Source: DATFFO01 sp963744905
Lineage (GTDB): Bacteria; Actinomycetota; Acidimicrobiia; Spongiisociales; ZC4RG35
Assembly: GCA_963744905.1 (NCBI GenBank)
Contig: CAVUUV010000009.1
Location: 1 to 64,000, forward strand
Reading direction: 5' to 3'
Length of the DNA: 64,000 nt
In this document: positions 34,578 to 42,911 of the stretch, in pieces
Layout of the letters: each line of letters opens with the position of its first letter
Numbering within the stretch: position 1 is the first letter of the stretch
The notes under the pieces: model-generated
Databases searched by the model: none
What the model saw: only the letters and a program-made list of their open reading frames with translations
What the model was told of the DNA's origin: nothing
Made by a program: the position numbers and the translations under genes

Positions 34578-35569
34578 CGGCCACCGTGCGCAACGTCCAT
34601 GAGGAGGCCCCGGCTCCCGAGCCGCCGACGAGGGGCGGCTGGGCGGTGGTGGCCCGAAAGGAACTGGCCGATCACCTCCTGTCGGGGAGATTCGTGATCC
34701 TGATGGCGGTGCTGGGCGTGGCAACGGCAGCGGCGGTGTTCGCCGCCTCGGGAGGAATCCGCGACGTGGCTCCCCAGGCGCACGGAATCACCGCCCTCTT
34801 CCTGAAGCTGTTCACCGTCACCACCGACCCCGTCCCCTTCCCCCTGGTCACATTCGTCGGATTTCTGGCGCCCCTGCTCGGGATCATGTTCGGTTTCGAC
34901 GCCGTGAACGGCGAGCGGTCACAGGGGACTCTTCCCCGCCTGCTGGCCCAGCCGATCCATCGCGACGAGGTGATCCTGGGCAAGTTCGTCGCCGGGTTGG
35001 TCGTGGTGGCGATCATGCTCACCTCGCTGGTGATCTTCGTGTCCGGAATCGGGATATTTCGCCTCGGCGTGGTCCCCGACCCGACCGAGATCTCCCGGCT
35101 GGCGGTGTGGCTGGTGTTCGCCATCGTCTATGTGGCCCTGTGGCAGGCGCTGGCCACCCTGGCTTCTGTGCTGGCCAAACGGGCCTCGACCTCGGCCTTC
35201 ATCCCGGTGAGCGTGTGGCTGATCGTCACGCTGTTCGGCTCTTTCATCTTCGCGGCCGCGGCCGGGATCGTGGCTCCCAACGATGGATCGAACGCCGGCC
35301 AGGTGGCCAACCTGCGTGCCGAGCACGCCATCTCGCAGGCCTCACCGGTGGTCCTGTTCCAGGAGGGCTCGTCGGTGCTTCTGGATCCGTCGGTCCGTAC
35401 CACCGGGCTGGTCACCGTCCAGCAGGTGGACCGGGCCATCGTCTCGGAGCTCGACCTGACCCAGTCGCTGCTGGTGGTGTGGCCCCAGCTCGCCATCCTG
35501 GTGGCGATGACGGCGGTGATGTTCGCCCTCGCCTATGTCGCCTTCATGAGACAGGAGGTACGGGCTTAG
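34574..35569 (+). CDS. ABC-2 type permease
   Basis: A 331-residue membrane protein with about six hydrophobic segments, starting with a soluble N-terminus. The block RSQGTLPRLLAQPIHRDEVILGKFV is the typical ABC-2 coupling helix region. A large extracytoplasmic loop (about residues 235-295) lies between segments five and six. It is the third gene of the NEW3-ATPase-permease operon. Confidence 0.85.
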   Translation: MTATVRNVHEEAPAPEPPTRGGWAVVARKELADHLLSGRFVILMAVLGVATAAAVFAASGGIRDVAPQAHGITALFLKLFTVTTDPVPFPLVTFVGFLAPLLGIMFGFDAVNGERSQGTLPRLLAQPIHRDEVILGKFVAGLVVVAIMLTSLVIFVSGIGIFRLGVVPDPTEISRLAVWLVFAIVYVALWQALATLASVLAKRASTSAFIPVSVWLIVTLFGSFIFAAAAGIVAPNDGSNAGQVANLRAEHAISQASPVVLFQEGSSVLLDPSVRTTGLVTVQQVDRAIVSELDLTQSLLVVWPQLAILVAMTAVMFALAYVAFMRQEVRA

Positions 35570-35658
35570 TACCCCGCCCCGTAATCACGCTGACGTTTCA
35601 ACGGCCGGCGACGCCGCTTGCTGCGCCCTCGGGTGGCGGTGCTGAGCCCATCCGTGCC

Positions 35659-36877
35659 ATGCTTGCCAGCATGGAACGGCGTCTTCCCCGTTGGAGCGAG
35701 CTTTCGGAGTTGATCCGGGTCCGTCCTCCCCGACTGGGGAGGGCGGCCCGGGTGGCATCCGCCGCCACCATATGGGACCTGCGCCGGTTGGCCCGGCGAC
35801 GGGCTCCCCGGGCGGTCTTCGACTACACCGACGGCGCCGCCGAAGCCGAGATCACCCTGCGCCGGTCCCGTGATGTGTATGGGCGGGTCGAGTTCGTGCC
35901 CAGCGTGCTGCGCGACGTCTCCCAGGGTGGACACCTCAACCACGATCCTGGGGAAGCCGGCGGCCCTGCCCCTGGCCCTCTCGCCCACGGGGTTCACCCG
36001 CATGATGCACGCCGAGGGGGAGAAGGCGGTGGCAGCCGCCGCTGCCCGGGCCGGCATCCCCTACGCCCTCTCCACCCTCGGCACCACCTCGGCACAGGAC
36101 CTGGCCCGGGCGGTACCCCAGGTGGAGCGCTGGTTCCAGCTCTATGTGTGGAAGGATCGGAGCTTCGCCGAGGAGCTGATCGAGGCCGCTCGAAATGGCG
36201 GGTACTCGGCACTGGTGCTGACCGTCGACACCCCCGTGGCGGGGGCCCGGCTCCGTGACGTCTACAACGGGCTCACGATTCCCCCCGAGCTGTCGTTGAA
36301 GACACTGATCGATGGTGCCCTCCATCCCGCCTGGTGGTATGACCTGCTCACCACCGAGCCGCTGGTGTTCGCCTCCCTGACCAGGTCGGAGGGGACGGTG
36401 GCCGACCTGGTCAACCGGGTTTTCGATCCCAGCGTGGGTTTCGACGACGTAGCCTGGCTCAAGGAGCAATGGGACGGCCCGGTCATCGTCAAAGGCATCC
36501 AGAACACCGACGATGCCCGCACCGCCGTGGAGCGGGGAGCCGACGCCCTCATCGTCTCCAACCACGGCGGACGCCAGCTCGACCGGGCACCGACCACCCT
36601 CGAGGTGCTGCCCGAGGTGGTAGACGCCGTCGGTGACCGGGTCGAGGTGTACGTCGACGGGGGGATCATGTCTGGCGCCGACATCGTGGCGGCGGTTGCC
36701 TTCGGAGCCCGGGCGGCCATGGTCGGACGGGCCTACCTGTACGGGCTGATGGCCGGAGGCGGCGCCGGCGTGGACCGTGTCCTGGAGATCCTCCAGGCCG
36801 AGTACGTCCGCACCCTCCAGCTGATGGGCATCACCGCCACCTCTGAGCTCGACCGCTCCCGGGTCCGCCTCCGCTGA
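35659..36877 (+). pseudogene. FMN-dependent alpha-hydroxy acid (L-lactate) dehydrogenase, one frameshift
   Basis: A flavoprotein oxidising L-lactate or a similar 2-hydroxy acid to the keto acid. The first frame ends in FDYTDGAAEAE...VLRDVS; the second resumes VDTSTTILGKPAALPLALSPTG. Later come GIPYALSTLGTTS, FQLYVWKDR, VIVKGIQ, SNHGGRQLD (active-site His/Arg) and DGGIMSGADIVAA...VGRAYLYGL, in the family order. The switch lies at CAGGGTGG near 35921; removing one G rejoins the frames into about 405 residues, full length. The rest is intact and well conserved, so a base-call error is likely. Start ATG 35659 or 35671. Confidence 0.85.
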
Positions 36878-36903
36878 CCATCAAGACCGCCGGCCCGCCT
36901 CCG

Positions 36904-37010
36904 TTCTTTGGACCGTGGGGAACGCCCCGAACCTTCTTTGGACCATGAGGAACGCATAGCGATGGTCACGGTCCAAAGAACGGGTAGGCCGTTCGTCAGC
37001 GTCCAAAGAA
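36904..37010 (-). repeat. Palindromic intergenic repeat, copy D (inverted)
   Basis: The same element as the other copies but in the opposite orientation: TTCTTTGGACCGTGGGGAACG, then GAACGCATAGCGATGG at the core, and GTCCAAAGAACGGG and GTCCAAAGAAGGGG on the right. It ends about 14 bp before the photolyase ATG, so it occupies that gene's promoter region. Confidence 0.88.
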
Positions 37011-37023
37011 GGGGTGGCCTACG

Positions 37024-38415
37024 ATGGCTCGGGTGGCAACCAGACTCATCGAAGAGTCCCGGATCAGCCGCCTCGATCCCGGTCGCAGCCCGGCCCCGGG
37101 CGCCTATGTCCTGTACTGGATGCAGGCCGCGGTGCGGACCCGGCACAACCAGGCTCTGGAACTGGCCGCCCAACTGGCCAACCGCCACGGCGTTCCCCTG
37201 CTCGTGTTCTTCGGGATCGATCCCGACTATCCCGAATCCTCGGCCCGGCACCATCGCTTCCTGATCGAGGGTCTCGGCGCCATTACCTCGACCCTGGACC
37301 GACGCCGGATCGGACTGCGAGTCGAGGTCGGGCCACCGCCAGATCTGGCCGCCGGCCTGGCCGGTGACTCCGTGCTGGTGGTGACCGACCGCTCCTACTT
37401 GCGGCATCTGCGACGCTGGCGCCACGACATGGCCGACGGGGTGGCCGTGCCCGTCTACGAGGTAGAGACCAATCTGGTCGTCCCGGTCGAGGTCGCATCC
37501 GACAAGGCCGAGTATGCGGCCCGCACCATCCGCCCCAAGATCCACCGTCACCTCGACGACTACCTGATCGATTTGACCACCACCGCGGTCGATCACGATG
37601 GCCGCCATCTCGGGGGTGGGGTAGACCTGTCGGACCCGGACGGGCTGATCGGCTCGCTGGGCGTCGACGGCCGGGTGCGCCCCAGCGACAACCTCCGGGG
37701 CGGTGAGCATCAGGCCCGAGCTGTTCTGGACCATTTCATCGGCCACTCCCTCGCCGACTACTCGGACCGCCGGAGCGAGCCGGCCGTGCCAACCACCTCG
37801 GGGCTCTCGCCCTTCCTCCACTTCGGTCACATCTCACCCATCACCATCCTGCTGGCGCTGAGCGAGCACACCGACGGGCCGGGCCGGGAGGCGTTCGTCG
37901 AGGAACTCGTGGTGCGCCGTGAACTGGCGCACAACTACACCTGGTACCGGCCCGACTACGACACCTACGACGCCCTCCCCGAGTGGGCCCGGACCACGCT
38001 GGCAGAACACGCCACGGACCCACGCCCCCACCTCTACTCGCTATCGGACCTGGAGACTGCCAGGACCCACGACCGCTACTGGAACGCGGCCATGGTGGAG
38101 ATGAGGGAGACGGGGTTCATGCACAACTACATGCGCATGTACTGGGGAAAGCAGATCCTGGCGTGGACGGAGAGTCCCCGGAGAGCCTTCCAACGGGCCC
38201 TCTATCTCAATAACCGCTACCTGCTCGACGGACGGGACCCCAACTCCTATGCCAACGTGGCCTGGTGCTTCGGCCTTCACGACCGCCCCTGGCCGGAACG
38301 GGAGGTGTTCGGAAAGGTGCGGACCATGACCTCGGGCGGGCTCCGCTCCAAGAAAGACGCCGACGGCTATGTGGCCCGAATCGAACGGCTCACCGGAGTG
38401 CGTGTGGAGAGCTGA
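37024..38415 (+). CDS. Class II CPD photolyase
   Basis: A 463-residue flavoprotein that repairs cyclobutane pyrimidine dimers with blue light. The N-terminal Rossmann part (YVLYWMQAAVRTRHNQAL) and the class II FAD/DNA part (ELVVRRELAHNY; GFMHNYMRMYWGKQ; NNRYLLDGRDPNSYANVAWC) are typical. The conserved Trp-rich electron chain region and the HDRPW end are present. ATG 37024 follows a purine-rich sequence from the palindromic repeat. This is a single gene between repeat copy D and the convergent threonine-dehydratase-like gene. Confidence 0.93.
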   Translation: MARVATRLIEESRISRLDPGRSPAPGAYVLYWMQAAVRTRHNQALELAAQLANRHGVPLLVFFGIDPDYPESSARHHRFLIEGLGAITSTLDRRRIGLRVEVGPPPDLAAGLAGDSVLVVTDRSYLRHLRRWRHDMADGVAVPVYEVETNLVVPVEVASDKAEYAARTIRPKIHRHLDDYLIDLTTTAVDHDGRHLGGGVDLSDPDGLIGSLGVDGRVRPSDNLRGGEHQARAVLDHFIGHSLADYSDRRSEPAVPTTSGLSPFLHFGHISPITILLALSEHTDGPGREAFVEELVVRRELAHNYTWYRPDYDTYDALPEWARTTLAEHATDPRPHLYSLSDLETARTHDRYWNAAMVEMRETGFMHNYMRMYWGKQILAWTESPRRAFQRALYLNNRYLLDGRDPNSYANVAWCFGLHDRPWPEREVFGKVRTMTSGGLRSKKDADGYVARIERLTGVRVES

Positions 38416-38427
38416 GCCGGGCGGAAC

Positions 38428-39342
38428 TCAGGTCACCGTCGCCGGATCGGTGTTGGCCCCACACACCAGGACACAGACGCTCTCGCCCGGTCCGGGCACG
38501 AAGGCTCCCGACCTCATTGCTGCCAGAGCCACCGCGCCGCCGGGCTCGGCCACGAGGCGGCACGCATCCCACAGCCAATGCTGGGCCTCACGCACCGCTT
38601 GGTCGGTGACCAGCACCACCTCATCTACCCAGCGCATGGCGGCCTGGAAGCCGATCTCGCCCACCTGTGATGCACCCAGGGAATCGGCCGCCAGCCCACC
38701 CACGTCGACGGGAACCGGCTTGCCCGCCTCCAGGGCGGCATGGAGGCTGGCGGTTCGCTCCGTCTCCACTGCCACCACCCCGGAATCGCGGCGGATCCAC
38801 GAGGCGACACCCCCGATCAGCCCGGCGCCTCCCACCGCCACCAGAACATGGTCGACGCCGGGTATCTGTTCGAGGATCTCACGCCCGCAGGTCCCCTGCC
38901 CCGCCACCACCTCCGGCTGGTCGTAGGCGTGGGTCTCGAGGGCATCGTGTTCGGCCAGGAACTCCCTCGAGGCGGACAGCGCCTCGGCGTAGTAACCCTC
39001 GACGACGTGGACGTTGGCCCCCAACGACCTCACCCGCTCCACCTTGGTGGCCGGTGAGGTGGAGGGTATGAAGACGTCCACGGCGATACCCAGCCTTGAC
39101 CCGGCGTAGGCCACCGCCGACCCGAAGTTGCCGCCCGAAGCCGCCACCACCCGGGTCGGGCCGGGGCGGGAAGTGAGGAGGGAGAACGCTCCCCGCACCT
39201 TGAACGAGCCTGTAGGTTGGAGCAGGTCGAGCTTGAGATGCAGCCCCGGCTCGACGGTGAGAATGGGCGTGCGCCGCACCATTCCGTCGATGCGTTGCGC
39301 CGCCTCCTCGATCTGGTCCCGGGTTATCTCCACCGAGCTCAT
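38428..39342 (-). CDS. Threonine/serine dehydratase-like PLP enzyme
   Basis: A 304-residue fold-type II PLP protein. The PLP lysine lies in PTGSFKVRGA (residue ~47), followed by AASGGNFGSAVAY and the phosphate-binding loop GGAGLIGGVAS. It has the length and motifs of catabolic threonine/serine dehydratase or serine racemase and lacks a regulatory ACT domain. The exact amino acid cannot be decided from the sequence. It is convergent with the photolyase gene (12-bp gap) and divergent from the UbiA gene. Confidence 0.82.
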   Translation of the reverse strand: MSSVEITRDQIEEAAQRIDGMVRRTPILTVEPGLHLKLDLLQPTGSFKVRGAFSLLTSRPGPTRVVAASGGNFGSAVAYAGSRLGIAVDVFIPSTSPATKVERVRSLGANVHVVEGYYAEALSASREFLAEHDALETHAYDQPEVVAGQGTCGREILEQIPGVDHVLVAVGGAGLIGGVASWIRRDSGVVAVETERTASLHAALEAGKPVPVDVGGLAADSLGASQVGEIGFQAAMRWVDEVVLVTDQAVREAQHWLWDACRLVAEPGGAVALAAMRSGAFVPGPGESVCVLVCGANTDPATVT

Positions 39343-39504
39343 CTCAATCCGCCGGGGGCTCAGACATGGCGGCGTCGACCACGAGGTCTTCGACAATCGG
39401 CACTTGCACGCTGGCCTTCAAGAGGGGGCCTTTCCTTGGCTGTCGGTCTGGCCACCGATGATGCCACGGCCTCGAAGCCATGGGATCGCCATACACTCGG
39501 GTGG

Positions 39505-40488
39505 GTGACCACCTGGCGTGACGCCCTGACCGGCATCCCCCGAATCGACCAACCGGCCTGGCGTCAGATCGGACCTCTGACCCGCTGGTTGATCGCCTCC
39601 CGGGCCGCCGTCCTGGTCATGACGGTGCTTTCGGCCGTGGTGGCCGGCCTCCTGGCCTGGAGGGACGGCAGGTTCGATGCCGTCGACTTCCTGGTCATGA
39701 CGGCGGGGCTGGTGGCCGCCCATGCCGCCAACAACATCCTCAACGACCTCACCGACCACCTGACGGGCACCGATCACGACAATTCGTTCCGCACCCGTTA
39801 CGGCACCCAGCCACTGGAAGCGGGCTTGATGACCGTTCGCCAGAACCTGGCCTACTTCGCCGCCACCGGTGCCGTAGCCGTGGCGGCCGGGGTGTATCTC
39901 ACCCTCCGCCACGGTCCCCTGGTCCTAATACTGGCCGGAGCGGGGGCCCTGTTCCTGCTCGCCTACAGCTGGCCTCTCAAGCACATCGGGCTGGGTGAGG
40001 TGTCGGCCCTGATCGTGTGGGGACCGCTCATGATCGGAGGCGGCTACTACGCCATCACCGGCCAATGGTCCTGGCCCGCGGTGGTCGCAGGCCTGCCTTA
40101 TGCCCTGGGGGTGACGGCCGTGCTGTTCGCCAAGCACATCGACAAGTACGCCAACGACACCGCCCGGGGAATCCACACCCTGCCGGTGATCATCGGACCC
40201 ACCGCGGCCCGGTCCGTCGTCCTGGCCATGGTGGCCGCCCAGTACATCATCGTGGGGTTCCTGGTGGCAACGGCACCCGCCAACTGGCCCATCCTCCTCG
40301 TGCTGGGAGCCACTCCGCTCCTCCGCCACATGGTTCCCGTCTTCACCCACCCGGCGCCCGAGTCCCCGCCCGAGGGCTACCCACCGTCCGCCTGGCCGCT
40401 CTGGTATGTGAGTTTCGCATTCGTCCACAACCGCCGCTTCGGAGCCTTCTACGTACTCGGCCTGGTCGGCGCCGCGTTGTTGCACTGA
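39505..40488 (+). CDS. UbiA-family prenyltransferase
   Basis: A 327-residue membrane protein with about eight helices. The first Asp-rich motif is NDLTDHLTGTD (residue ~88) and the second is HIDKYANDTARG (residue ~210). These bind the Mg-diphosphate of a prenyl donor. It is like MenA (menaquinone) and other aromatic prenyltransferases, but no quinone genes are nearby, so the substrate is open. The start is GTG 39505. The stop overlaps the next gene (TGATG), so it is coupled to the sirtuin. Confidence 0.82.
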   Translation: MTTWRDALTGIPRIDQPAWRQIGPLTRWLIASRAAVLVMTVLSAVVAGLLAWRDGRFDAVDFLVMTAGLVAAHAANNILNDLTDHLTGTDHDNSFRTRYGTQPLEAGLMTVRQNLAYFAATGAVAVAAGVYLTLRHGPLVLILAGAGALFLLAYSWPLKHIGLGEVSALIVWGPLMIGGGYYAITGQWSWPAVVAGLPYALGVTAVLFAKHIDKYANDTARGIHTLPVIIGPTAARSVVLAMVAAQYIIVGFLVATAPANWPILLVLGATPLLRHMVPVFTHPAPESPPEGYPPSAWPLWYVSFAFVHNRRFGAFYVLGLVGAALLH

Positions 40489-41270
40489 TGGCTCACCTGG
40501 AAGAAGCCGTGGCCGCCCTGGCCGACTCGCGGCGCATCCTGGTTTTCACCGGGGCCGGAATCTCGACCGAGTCCGGCATTCCCGACTTTCGCGGCCCGGA
40601 CGGCCTGTGGACCAAGGTGGATCCCGAGGACTTCGACATCTCCCGGTTCCTCACCGACCCCGAGTTGCGCAAGCGGCGCTGGCAGATGCACGCTCGAGGA
40701 GAGTTGTGGGGAGCGAGGTCGACGGTGGTCCCCAACCGGGGCCATCAAGCCATCGTCGAGCTCGAAGAGGCCGGGCTCCTGGCCGGATGCGTCACTCAGA
40801 ACGTGGACGGGCTCCACGTCCTGGCCGGGTTGAAGCCGGGCCGGGTGGCCGAATTGCACGGCAACGTGCGCACGGTTCGTTGTATCGGGTGCGGCGAAAC
40901 CTGGCCCATCGAGAGGATCCTCGAGCGGGTCGATGCCGGCGAAGAAGATCCCAGCTGTCGCCAATGCGAGGGGATTCTCAAGCCCTCGACGGTCATGTTC
41001 GGCGAGATCCTGCCCGAAGACGAGCTGCGCAAGGCATGGGCATTCACCGGCCTGGCCGACTCCGCCCTGGTGGTCGGATCGACGGTGGGCGTGTTCCCGG
41101 CCGCCGAGATACCCATCAGGATGGCCCATGAGGGCCGGCCATTGGTGATCGTCAACCGGGGCCCCACCGAGGCGGATCACCTGGCCACGGTGAGGCTGGA
41201 GGGCGCGGCAGGCGAACTGTTGCCAGCGTTGGTATCGGCTCTCATCGAGAAAGCCCGGCTCAGCCGGTGA
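40488..41270 (+). CDS. cobB: Sirtuin (NAD-dependent protein deacylase)
   Basis: A 260-residue Sir2 enzyme that removes acyl groups from lysines using NAD. Motifs: FTGAGISTESGIPDFRGPDG, TQNVDGLH, ELHGNVRTV (catalytic His), two zinc CxxC pairs (CIGC and CRQC), then the NAD-binding GSTVGVFPAAE and VNRGPTEAD. It is complete in length. It starts by TGATG overlap with the UbiA gene. The 3' end overlaps the convergent lipoprotein gene by 11 bp. Confidence 0.92.
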   Translation: MAHLEEAVAALADSRRILVFTGAGISTESGIPDFRGPDGLWTKVDPEDFDISRFLTDPELRKRRWQMHARGELWGARSTVVPNRGHQAIVELEEAGLLAGCVTQNVDGLHVLAGLKPGRVAELHGNVRTVRCIGCGETWPIERILERVDAGEEDPSCRQCEGILKPSTVMFGEILPEDELRKAWAFTGLADSALVVGSTVGVFPAAEIPIRMAHEGRPLVIVNRGPTEADHLATVRLEGAAGELLPALVSALIEKARLSR

Positions 41271-41757
41271 GCGGCTCCCCGGGCGGGGAAACCAGGAACC
41301 AGACCTCGTTGAAGCCCTGACCCTCCGTGTCACCGGGGACGGCGTCGCCCGAGTAGTAGTAGAGGGGGTGCCCGGCGTAGGTCACCTGGATGGCTCCGTT
41401 GGGCCGTTCGGCGTTCCCCAACAACGACTGATCCACGCCCGCTTCAGCCGTGGGGTCACCGAGCAAAGGGGGCCAACGCTCTGCACAGGCATTGACACAG
41501 GTCGAGGTGCGCTCGTCGTCGAGGGCGAAGATGTAGAGGGACCGGCCGGAGGCGTCGACGAGATAGTCCCCCAGTGACCCCGACTCGACCCCAACCGTCA
41601 CCTCCTGGAAGGGCGGAACCGTCCCCCGGGTCGCCGCTGTGACCCCGGAAGTCGTGGAGGAACCCGCAATGCTCGAGGTGGTGATCGGCTCGGCCCCCGG
41701 CGCGCAGGCGCCCAGTAGGAGAACCGCTGCCACCGCCCGCAGCAACCCTGATCTCAT
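41260..41757 (-). CDS. COG4315-type secreted-repeat lipoprotein
   Basis: A 165-residue lipoprotein. The signal peptide ends in lipobox LLGAC (Cys ~17), followed by a Thr/Ser linker. The mature part has the secreted-repeat pattern LGDYLVDASGRSLYIFALDD, then CVNACAERWPPLL (Cys pair) and HPLYYYSGDAVPGDTEGQGF. Proteins of this kind are common in actinobacteria and have no proven function; electron-transfer roles have been proposed for relatives. ATG at the complement of 41755-41757. Confidence 0.82.
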   Translation of the reverse strand: MRSGLLRAVAAVLLLGACAPGAEPITTSSIAGSSTTSGVTAATRGTVPPFQEVTVGVESGSLGDYLVDASGRSLYIFALDDERTSTCVNACAERWPPLLGDPTAEAGVDQSLLGNAERPNGAIQVTYAGHPLYYYSGDAVPGDTEGQGFNEVWFLVSPPGEPLTG

Positions 41758-41815
41758 CGGCGTCAGCATACGGGGAGCCGAACTGTGAGCCCGTGGCACT
41801 TAGTGCCCGTGGGGT

Positions 41816-42065
41816 ATGTCCGACTGCCGCCCACCTCTCGACGCCATCAACTTCGCCCTCAGCCATGTCGCCGATCTGCCCTCGGTGGCGAAGTTGAACG
41901 GATTTCAGCACCGCCACCCCGACACCACTGCCGGGATCGTCATCGAGGCGCGCCGCTTCTTCTCGAGGTCCGTCCGAACCCCGACGGCTTCAAGGAGGCC
42001 TCCTCCAAGTACGTCGAGCCTGTTTGGGGCGGAGCCCACATCGGCGAGGAGCACGGAGTAGATCG
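41816..42065 (+). pseudogene. Truncated 5' copy of the acyl-CoA dehydrogenase gene
   Basis: Residues 1-43 (MSDCRPPLDAINFALSHV..., LPSVAKLNGFQH) closely match the start of the intact gene at 42912. After an internal deletion and frame change the match resumes as NPDGFKEASSKYVEPVWGGAHIGEEHG (corresponding to residues ~76-104), then stops. Upstream sequence is also shared: CCGTGGCACTTAGTGCCC here against CCGTGGCAATTAGTACCC. It is a decayed partial duplication including the promoter, about 1.1 kb upstream of the intact gene. Confidence 0.8.
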
Positions 42066-42176
42066 ACCTCAGACTCGGAGAGCTCCCAGCGATCCACTGT
42101 CAGCGATGCGAGAACCTCGTCCAACTCGGTGAGATAGTCATCGACATCCTTGCCGCCCGAGCAAAGCACCCCGTCT

Positions 42177-42710
42177 TCAATTGGTCAGGTTGGCGATGAC
42201 CTGACCTACTCCGGCCAGAAGGACGAATGCCACGGCGACCCTGATCCTCAGACCGGATCCTTGTCTCTCGCTGGTGAGGACGGCTGCAGCGGCGGCTCCC
42301 TCCACCGCGGAGACAAGGATTCCAACCCCGATCAGCAACCCGGTGACATCGACGGCCGTCCACATCGCCCCGAAGCCGGCAGCCCCCAACACCAGACCGG
42401 CACCTGCCCCGATCTTGATCGCACGCCCGTCACGGGCATCGACCGTCTGAAGAAGCCAGGCGAGGGCGGTCACAGCCAGGGCGAGAGCCGCATATGCCAC
42501 CGGGATTCGCATAGCAAGGTCCGAGTCGGGAAGGAGGGCGGGCTCCCGCGACTGCTCGTAGACGAATGCGAAGACCCCGGCATTGAAGAACAGGTCGACG
42601 CCTACCGCGGTCAGCCAGGCCAGGCCGACTCGACCTGGTCTTAGAACCCGCATGTCACCGTTCGGCTCTCGATTCGCCTCACTTGGAAATGACATCTCCA
42701 GGGCAATCAC
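42177..42710 (-). CDS. Four-helix membrane protein, unknown function
   Basis: A 177-residue protein with four hydrophobic segments, starting with a ~20-residue soluble N-terminus. The first membrane segment begins at GLAWLTAVGVDLFFNAGVF; the others are VAYAALALAVTALAWLL, AGLVLGAAGFGAM and GVGILVSAVEGAAAAAVL. I recognise no family. It lies between the truncated and intact acyl-CoA dehydrogenase copies and is divergent from the intact one. Alternative starts are at the internal Met codons near residues 6 and 20. Confidence 0.6.
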   Translation of the reverse strand: MIALEMSFPSEANREPNGDMRVLRPGRVGLAWLTAVGVDLFFNAGVFAFVYEQSREPALLPDSDLAMRIPVAYAALALAVTALAWLLQTVDARDGRAIKIGAGAGLVLGAAGFGAMWTAVDVTGLLIGVGILVSAVEGAAAAAVLTSERQGSGLRIRVAVAFVLLAGVGQVIANLTN

Positions 42711-42879
42711 GCCGTCTTGCTCTTCAACGGCAGAGTGTAGAACTGGATTCGTCTTCGACCACTCAGAGTTGCCTCAAGCGTCTGCCGGCGAGGGACCTCG
42801 GTGCTCCCACCCACGGTGAGCAGGCTGAAGCGATCGGTGAGGCTCCTGTCATCGGGGCCAGGACGAGTGCACATGAGTC

Positions 42880-42903
42880 GGGTACCCGTGGCAATTAGTA
42901 CCC
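42880..42903. promoter_or_regulatory. Inverted repeat upstream of the acyl-CoA dehydrogenase gene
   Basis: GGGTAC-12 bp-GTACCC, ending 8 bp before the ATG. A similar but weaker arrangement precedes the truncated copy. The spacing suits a dimeric repressor (TetR- or FadR-type) blocking the promoter. Which regulator binds cannot be told. Confidence 0.4.
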
Positions 42904-42911
42904 TTGGGGAC

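Noticed and set aside
33546..34724. A 392-codon minus-strand frame opposite the NEW3/ABC genes
   Set aside because: Antisense to intact, overlapping operon genes; His/Gln/Gly-rich with no motif.
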